A DNA stretch of 10,752 nt from contig CANCOG010000130.1 of NCBI GenBank assembly GCA_947379685.1, positions 1 to 10,752 on the forward strand. Reading direction: 5' to 3'. This DNA is from Flavipsychrobacter stenotrophus. GTDB taxonomy: Bacteria; Bacteroidota; Bacteroidia; Chitinophagales; Chitinophagaceae. The notes beneath the pieces were generated by a model. The model was not told where the DNA came from, did not search any database, and worked only from the letters and a program-made list of their open reading frames with translations. Made by a program: the position numbers and the translations under genes. Below, in pieces: positions 7,131 to 10,752 of the stretch (position 1 is its first letter; each line of letters opens with the position of its first letter).

Positions 7131-8066
7131 ATGAAAAAAAGTATACTATTTACGTTGCTGTTCATCAGCACACTTTTTGTTGGCAATAGCTTTGGGCAAA
7201 GCAAGCTGATCCACTACTGGCATTTCAATACCGGCACATTCACTATGTATACCGATACTATACATGGCATTTCGGCTGATTACTCCGATCTGGACGTAAC
7301 CAAGGCGAAAATTCTTTATGCAAAAAAGACGGGAACTTCTGCCGCGTATATGACTTACATAGACACAATCAATGTTGCAGCAGCGGACGCTGATACAGTG
7401 AATGCAAGGATGGGACAGATTGATGGTAATGCATTGCGTGCCAGGAACCCCAGCGATAGCATGAACTTGTTGTTCTATATTCCTACAACTCATTTCAAGA
7501 ACATTAAACTTACCTATGCTTCTCAGTCATCAAGCATAACTAAGGGTCAGTTGCATCAGATTTTTTCATACAGTACCGATAGCGGCTCAACCTGGAAAAC
7601 TTCGGGTCTGTCTATGCCATCAGACTCTGCATGGTTAGTTTACCACCGTACTACAGTAACATTTACTACCGATACTACTGTCAATAACAACCCTAAGTTG
7701 GTTTTTAAAATTACGTTTGCTGGTAACGACACTGGCGTAAAGGGAAATAACAGGTTTGATAACATTACTGTAGACGGTGATACGATCACTAGCTCAAAAG
7801 TAGCAATTGAGAATATTGCTTCTATTGAGCCCGCATATACTCTGTATCCTAACCCTGTAGGTAACACACTTGCAGTTAGGTTTGAAACTGAAGGTGTGAA
7901 GTCATTTGTTATTGTTGATATCACAGGCAGGTCAGTTTTTTCCGGCACGACAAGTGGAAAAGAGTTCACAGTGGCAGTGGCTTCGTTACAGGCAGGTACT
8001 TACTTCATTAGCATCCGTGACGAAAAAACAGGATTGTTGACAAGCAAGAAGTTTGTAAAACAATAG
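7131..8066 (+). CDS. Secreted protein with T9SS type A sorting domain
   Basis: A 311-aa exported protein. Residues 1-23 are a signal peptide (MKKSILFTLLFISTLFVGNS, cleavage near FGQ). The central part (about 25-217) begins KLIHYWHFNTG and ends NNRFDNITVDG, with NARMG...NALRARNP between. This pattern resembles a beta-rich, probably jelly-roll module found in many Bacteroidota secreted proteins, for which I know no defined activity. Residues about 232-311 are a T9SS sorting domain: YTLYPNPVGNTL, VDITGRSVF, LQAGTYFISI, ending KKFVKQ. The protein should leave by Sec and then T9SS and be surface-bound or released. It is flanked by terminators on both sides and so is probably transcribed alone. No catalytic residues are recognisable. 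A fuller match to a carbohydrate-binding or lectin-like fold is possible but unproven. Confidence 0.9.
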   Translation: MKKSILFTLLFISTLFVGNSFGQSKLIHYWHFNTGTFTMYTDTIHGISADYSDLDVTKAKILYAKKTGTSAAYMTYIDTINVAAADADTVNARMGQIDGNALRARNPSDSMNLLFYIPTTHFKNIKLTYASQSSSITKGQLHQIFSYSTDSGSTWKTSGLSMPSDSAWLVYHRTTVTFTTDTTVNNNPKLVFKITFAGNDTGVKGNNRFDNITVDGDTITSSKVAIENIASIEPAYTLYPNPVGNTLAVRFETEGVKSFVIVDITGRSVFSGTTSGKEFTVAVASLQAGTYFISIRDEKTGLLTSKKFVKQ

Positions 8067-8085
8067 AATATTTTGATGTTTTTAC

Positions 8086-8112
8086 AACGGGCTGCCATCG
8101 GTAGCCCGTTTT
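8086..8112 (+). terminator. Rho-independent terminator of the 7131 gene
   Basis: Stem ACGGGCTGCC (8087-8096) pairs with GGTAGCCCGT (8100-8109) through a three-base loop ATC. There is one G-U pair; an extra A-T pair at the base brings in 8086 and 8110. The T-run 8109-8112 follows. It begins 20 bp after the stop codon. Confidence 0.88.
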
Positions 8113-8416
8113 GTATTTCGGGTGGGTCTTGACTTTGTTCGATTACATTTGTTTTAATCCGCTTTTAATTTCTTTTGAAACAGTTTACGTCTGGCTAATG
8201 TAGTAAAGAATAATCCCTTATTATATTTGTGAATTCTCTCCCTTAGTCCTTTAGATATTCAAAATGTTATTCTATTTTTGACGCTAGCTATGTGTTGGTT
8301 GCGATAGGATTTTTATGTACTTTCGTGGGAATTAGCGAGTAGTATTTTCATTTTCGCAATTAATGATTGCTCTCTTAATTTAATACATATATTGTAAACT
8401 GTAAATTTGTTCTCTC
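8113..8416. other. AT-rich intergenic region upstream of the FG-GAP gene
   Basis: No gene is visible in this 304-bp stretch. It contains three perfect -7 words of the TAnnTTTG class: TACATTTG at 8144-8151, TATATTTG at 8222-8229 and TAAATTTG at 8402-8409. Only the last has a partial -33 box at the right distance. No repeat or stable hairpin was found. Confidence 0.5.
8379..8409 (+). promoter_or_regulatory. Promoter immediately before the FG-GAP gene
   Basis: TTTA (8379-8382) is followed by 19 nt and a perfect -7 box, TAAATTTG (8402-8409). The start codon begins at 8417, only 7 nt after the box, so the predicted transcript start is about 3-5 nt before the ATG and the mRNA would be nearly leaderless. 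The -33 box matches three of four bases. Confidence 0.5.
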
Positions 8417-10752
8417 ATGACGAAATTGTATCTTTCTTTTCCTAAGAAAATTACGAGTTTAGTTCTCCCATCATTTGTTGTTGGCTTACTGTTAAGTGTG
8501 CTTAGCGTAAGCGCGCAAGTGCCGGTAATCACTTCCATTAGTACCGGAACGGGCATACCTGGTGCGGCTGTGACCATAACAGGTCATTTTTTTAACGATA
8601 CCCCGTCGAGAAATATTATTTATTTTGGTGCTGCAAAAGATTCTGCAATTTCAGGTGACTCGACTGTCCTTCACCTCACAATACCTCAGGGTGCTTCTCT
8701 TGCCAGCATTTCAGTTTTGAATAAAACTACACAGAAAGCTGCCTTCCAGCGCCAGCCATTTGTGCCTGAGTATGACAATAGTTGCTTTATTCCGAGGGCA
8801 TTCAATTTTAAATCTAAAGTTGATTTGGCAAGGGCTGCAACAGCAACAGGGTCGAGCGTGTTCATGTCTGCTGTAGGCGATTTTGATGGCGACGGGATCA
8901 GCGATCTGGCTATTGCAGATCATGACTCCAACCGTATATACGTATATCGTAACACAAATAGTGCGGGTTCAATAAGTGCTTCTTCCTTTACCTATAGGGG
9001 AACGCTCGTACTTGCGGGCCATCCTACCAATATAAAACTTGGAGATCTGGACGGTGACGGACGATTGGATATAGCTGCATCTATCGACAACGGTACTTCA
9101 GTTACAGTTTTCAGAAATGTAACGGGCGCTTCTGGTATTACATTTCAAAGCAGGAAGACGTTTGTTGCTACCTTGGTTAGCGCTGCACCACGTTTAAATG
9201 AGCTTGCATTGGCTGATTTTGATGGTGACGGCAAGTTGGATATTGCAGTTGTTGTGGGTGGTGGTGACTCAGTAAGTATTCTGAGAAATACCATTACATC
9301 AGTTCCTGCCGGTACCAGTAATTTTCTTGGAACCGCGTTTGCTAATTTTATAAGTTTTGCTGTAGGCACCACACCAATGTCCATTGCTGTTGGTGACTTT
9401 AATAATGATGGCCTGCCAGATATTGCCACCGGTAACGCCGGTAGTGCTAATGTTACCGTATTGAAAAACAACTCATCAGCTGGTTCTATAAGTTTTATCA
9501 GCCCTATTTCTCCTCTTGCGTTGGGATCGGGAATGACATCATCAGATATTTATGCAGTTGACATAGATGGTAATGGTTTCCCTGAAATTATCACTACTAA
9601 TTCTAACGCGACTTTCTCTACCAATTTGGTAACTATTTTCAGGAATACATCTTCATCAAGCACCTTTACATTTGCTTCTAAGGTTGACATTACTGCTGGC
9701 GGCGGATATCCTTTAGGTATTTCTTCGGGAGATTTGGATGGCGATGGCAAAGTTGACCTGGCTATTTCAAATTTGTTCAGCAATACGGTATCGTTGTATA
9801 GAAATACATCAACCACAGGTTCAATCACAACTAGTTCGTTGACCATAGGCGCGAGTTATGCTACGGGTATTGGGCCAATTGGTGCAAACATCGCCGATCT
9901 CGATGGTGATTTTAAGCCAGATATTATTGTGGGTAACAGTGGTAATGCAGCGTCGGGACTCACCCCAACCAATACGGTTTCAATTTACCGGAACTACCCA
10001 TTGCCAAAACTAGATACGATAAGGGGAGCAACATTTGTTTGTACAAGTGTAGTTGATACCCTAAAGGATTCTACTTCTGGTGGTGTATGGAGCCTTTCTA
10101 ACAACGTAAGGGCTACCATCAGTACGGCCGGTGTTGTTACCGGTATTTCGGCAGGTCAGGATACCGCGATCTATACGCTTATCTGTCAAGGTGATACCAG
10201 CATTGTAAGGAAGGCGCTTACTGTTGGTGTTTCTCCTAATGCAGGAACAATTAGCGGGCCAACAACAGTTTGTACCAGTGCCACTATTACGCTAACTACC
10301 ACGGGCACGGGAGGTAGCTGGAGTAGCTCTGCCTCTTCTATTGCTACAGTTAGTACCGGAGGTGTAGTTACAGCTGTAGCAACGGGAATTGATACCATAA
10401 AATATACAGTTACTTCAGCCAGTTGTGGCTCGGCAGTAGCAAGGTATACGATTACTACTGGCGCAGGCACTGCAGGTACCCTTTCAGGGCCTTCAGCCGT
10501 TTGTAATGGTTCAAATATTATTTTGTCGAGTTCTGCGTCTGGCGGAACCTGGACCAGTGGTTCAACTTCTGTTGCTACAGTGAATTCTTCGACGGGTTCA
10601 GTGCATGGTTTAAGCGCAGGTACTGCAACTATGACCTATTCATTAACTACAGGATGTGGTACTGCAACTTCTACGAAAACCATTACGGTTGACGTTGCTC
10701 CTAATGCAGGGTCAATAAGTGGCGCCACTTCAGTTTGCCAGTCTGCGAATAC
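8417..10752 (+). CDS. Large secreted protein: TIG domain, seven FG-GAP repeats, Ig-like repeats (3' end beyond window)
   Basis: This frame is open from ATG 8417 to the window end (778 codons, no stop). An in-frame TAA at 8402-8404 makes this ATG the first possible one. Residues 1-34 are a signal peptide with hydrophobic core LVLPSFVVGLLLSVLS, ending SAQ. Residues about 35-115 form an IPT/TIG Ig-like domain (VITSISTGTGIPGAAVTITG). Residues about 145-527 carry seven FG-GAP/VCBS repeats with calcium-loop motifs starting at 155, 210, 267, 327, 382, 439 and 494 (for example DFDGDGISD and DLDGDGRLD), each followed by a V-x-(V/I/L)-(Y/F)RN strand. Seven units fit an integrin-like seven-bladed propeller. 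From about 528 come Ig-like Big_2-type repeats of about 78 residues with one Trp (558, 635, 712) and a Cys pair (542/590, 619/670, 696/747); a fourth begins at about 761. The likely role is adhesion or surface structure. A T9SS tail is expected past the edge but not seen. Confidence 0.9.
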   Translation, partial: MTKLYLSFPKKITSLVLPSFVVGLLLSVLSVSAQVPVITSISTGTGIPGAAVTITGHFFNDTPSRNIIYFGAAKDSAISGDSTVLHLTIPQGASLASISVLNKTTQKAAFQRQPFVPEYDNSCFIPRAFNFKSKVDLARAATATGSSVFMSAVGDFDGDGISDLAIADHDSNRIYVYRNTNSAGSISASSFTYRGTLVLAGHPTNIKLGDLDGDGRLDIAASIDNGTSVTVFRNVTGASGITFQSRKTFVATLVSAAPRLNELALADFDGDGKLDIAVVVGGGDSVSILRNTITSVPAGTSNFLGTAFANFISFAVGTTPMSIAVGDFNNDGLPDIATGNAGSANVTVLKNNSSAGSISFISPISPLALGSGMTSSDIYAVDIDGNGFPEIITTNSNATFSTNLVTIFRNTSSSSTFTFASKVDITAGGGYPLGISSGDLDGDGKVDLAISNLFSNTVSLYRNTSTTGSITTSSLTIGASYATGIGPIGANIADLDGDFKPDIIVGNSGNAASGLTPTNTVSIYRNYPLPKLDTIRGATFVCTSVVDTLKDSTSGGVWSLSNNVRATISTAGVVTGISAGQDTAIYTLICQGDTSIVRKALTVGVSPNAGTISGPTTVCTSATITLTTTGTGGSWSSSASSIATVSTGGVVTAVATGIDTIKYTVTSASCGSAVARYTITTGAGTAGTLSGPSAVCNGSNIILSSSASGGTWTSGSTSVATVNSSTGSVHGLSAGTATMTYSLTTGCGTATSTKTITVDVAPNAGSISGATSVCQSAN
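9998..10752 (+). repeat. Ig-like (Big_2-type) repeat array, continues beyond window
   Basis: Three complete units and the start of a fourth, each about 78 codons. Each opens with (G)x(T/S)xVC, has GGxWxS, then (I/V)ATVS-x-GVVT-x-(I/V)-x-(A/T)G, and closes with a second Cys near the end. Third-position differences are frequent, so the units are not recent copies. This array is the growing part of a larger protein whose total length cannot be known from the window. Confidence 0.75.

Noticed and set aside
8144..8229. TACATTTG and TATATTTG as further promoters for a missing small gene
   Set aside because: Neither has a TTTG-like box 19-20 nt upstream, and only very short frames follow. Such words are expected by chance in AT-rich DNA.
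8380..10470. Minus-strand open frames opposite the FG-GAP protein
   Set aside because: They are shadows of a repeat-rich gene with low-complexity Val/Pro/Thr products and no start signals. The plus frame has a signal peptide and clear domains.

Overview
The window looks like chromosomal DNA from a member of the Bacteroidota, probably of Chitinophagaceae/Chitinophagia type. The grounds are: C-terminal type IX secretion (T9SS) sorting domains on secreted proteins; start codons without Shine-Dalgarno sequences; promoters of the Bacteroidota form (TTTG near -33, TAnnTTTG near -7); a lipoprotein with a lysine-rich start; and large secreted proteins built from NHL, FG-GAP and Ig-like repeats. The genus assignment is inference.

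Layout. Positions 1-4727 hold two tandem minus-strand paralogues of a secreted NHL-repeat protein. The upstream copy (2403-4727) is complete at 774 aa; the other (1-2111) runs off the left edge. They share about 145 bp of upstream sequence with a matching promoter-like element, so gene and promoter were duplicated together. A 367-bp divergent intergenic region separates them from a monocistronic-looking, eukaryotic-type NADP-isocitrate dehydrogenase gene (5095-6321, +). Then come a small lipoprotein of unknown function (6420-6926, +), a strong 19-bp stem-loop terminator (6949-6990), a 311-aa T9SS cargo protein (7131-8066, +) with its own terminator (8086-8112), a 304-bp AT-rich gap, and a large secreted protein (8417 to beyond 10752, +) with a TIG domain, seven FG-GAP/VCBS calcium-loop repeats and at least three Ig-like repeats.

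Working together: isocitrate dehydrogenase is cytoplasmic central metabolism and has no evident link to its neighbours. The other genes all encode exported or surface proteins, and three carry or probably carry T9SS sorting signals. Nothing indicates one operon or pathway; each gene seems to have its own transcription signals. I found no mobile element, CRISPR array, tRNA or rRNA, and no clear new multi-gene system. The most informative points are the promoter-inclusive tandem duplication, the 6+6 internal symmetry of the NHL proteins, a recurring 19-bp promoter spacing, and a nearly leaderless start for the large FG-GAP gene.
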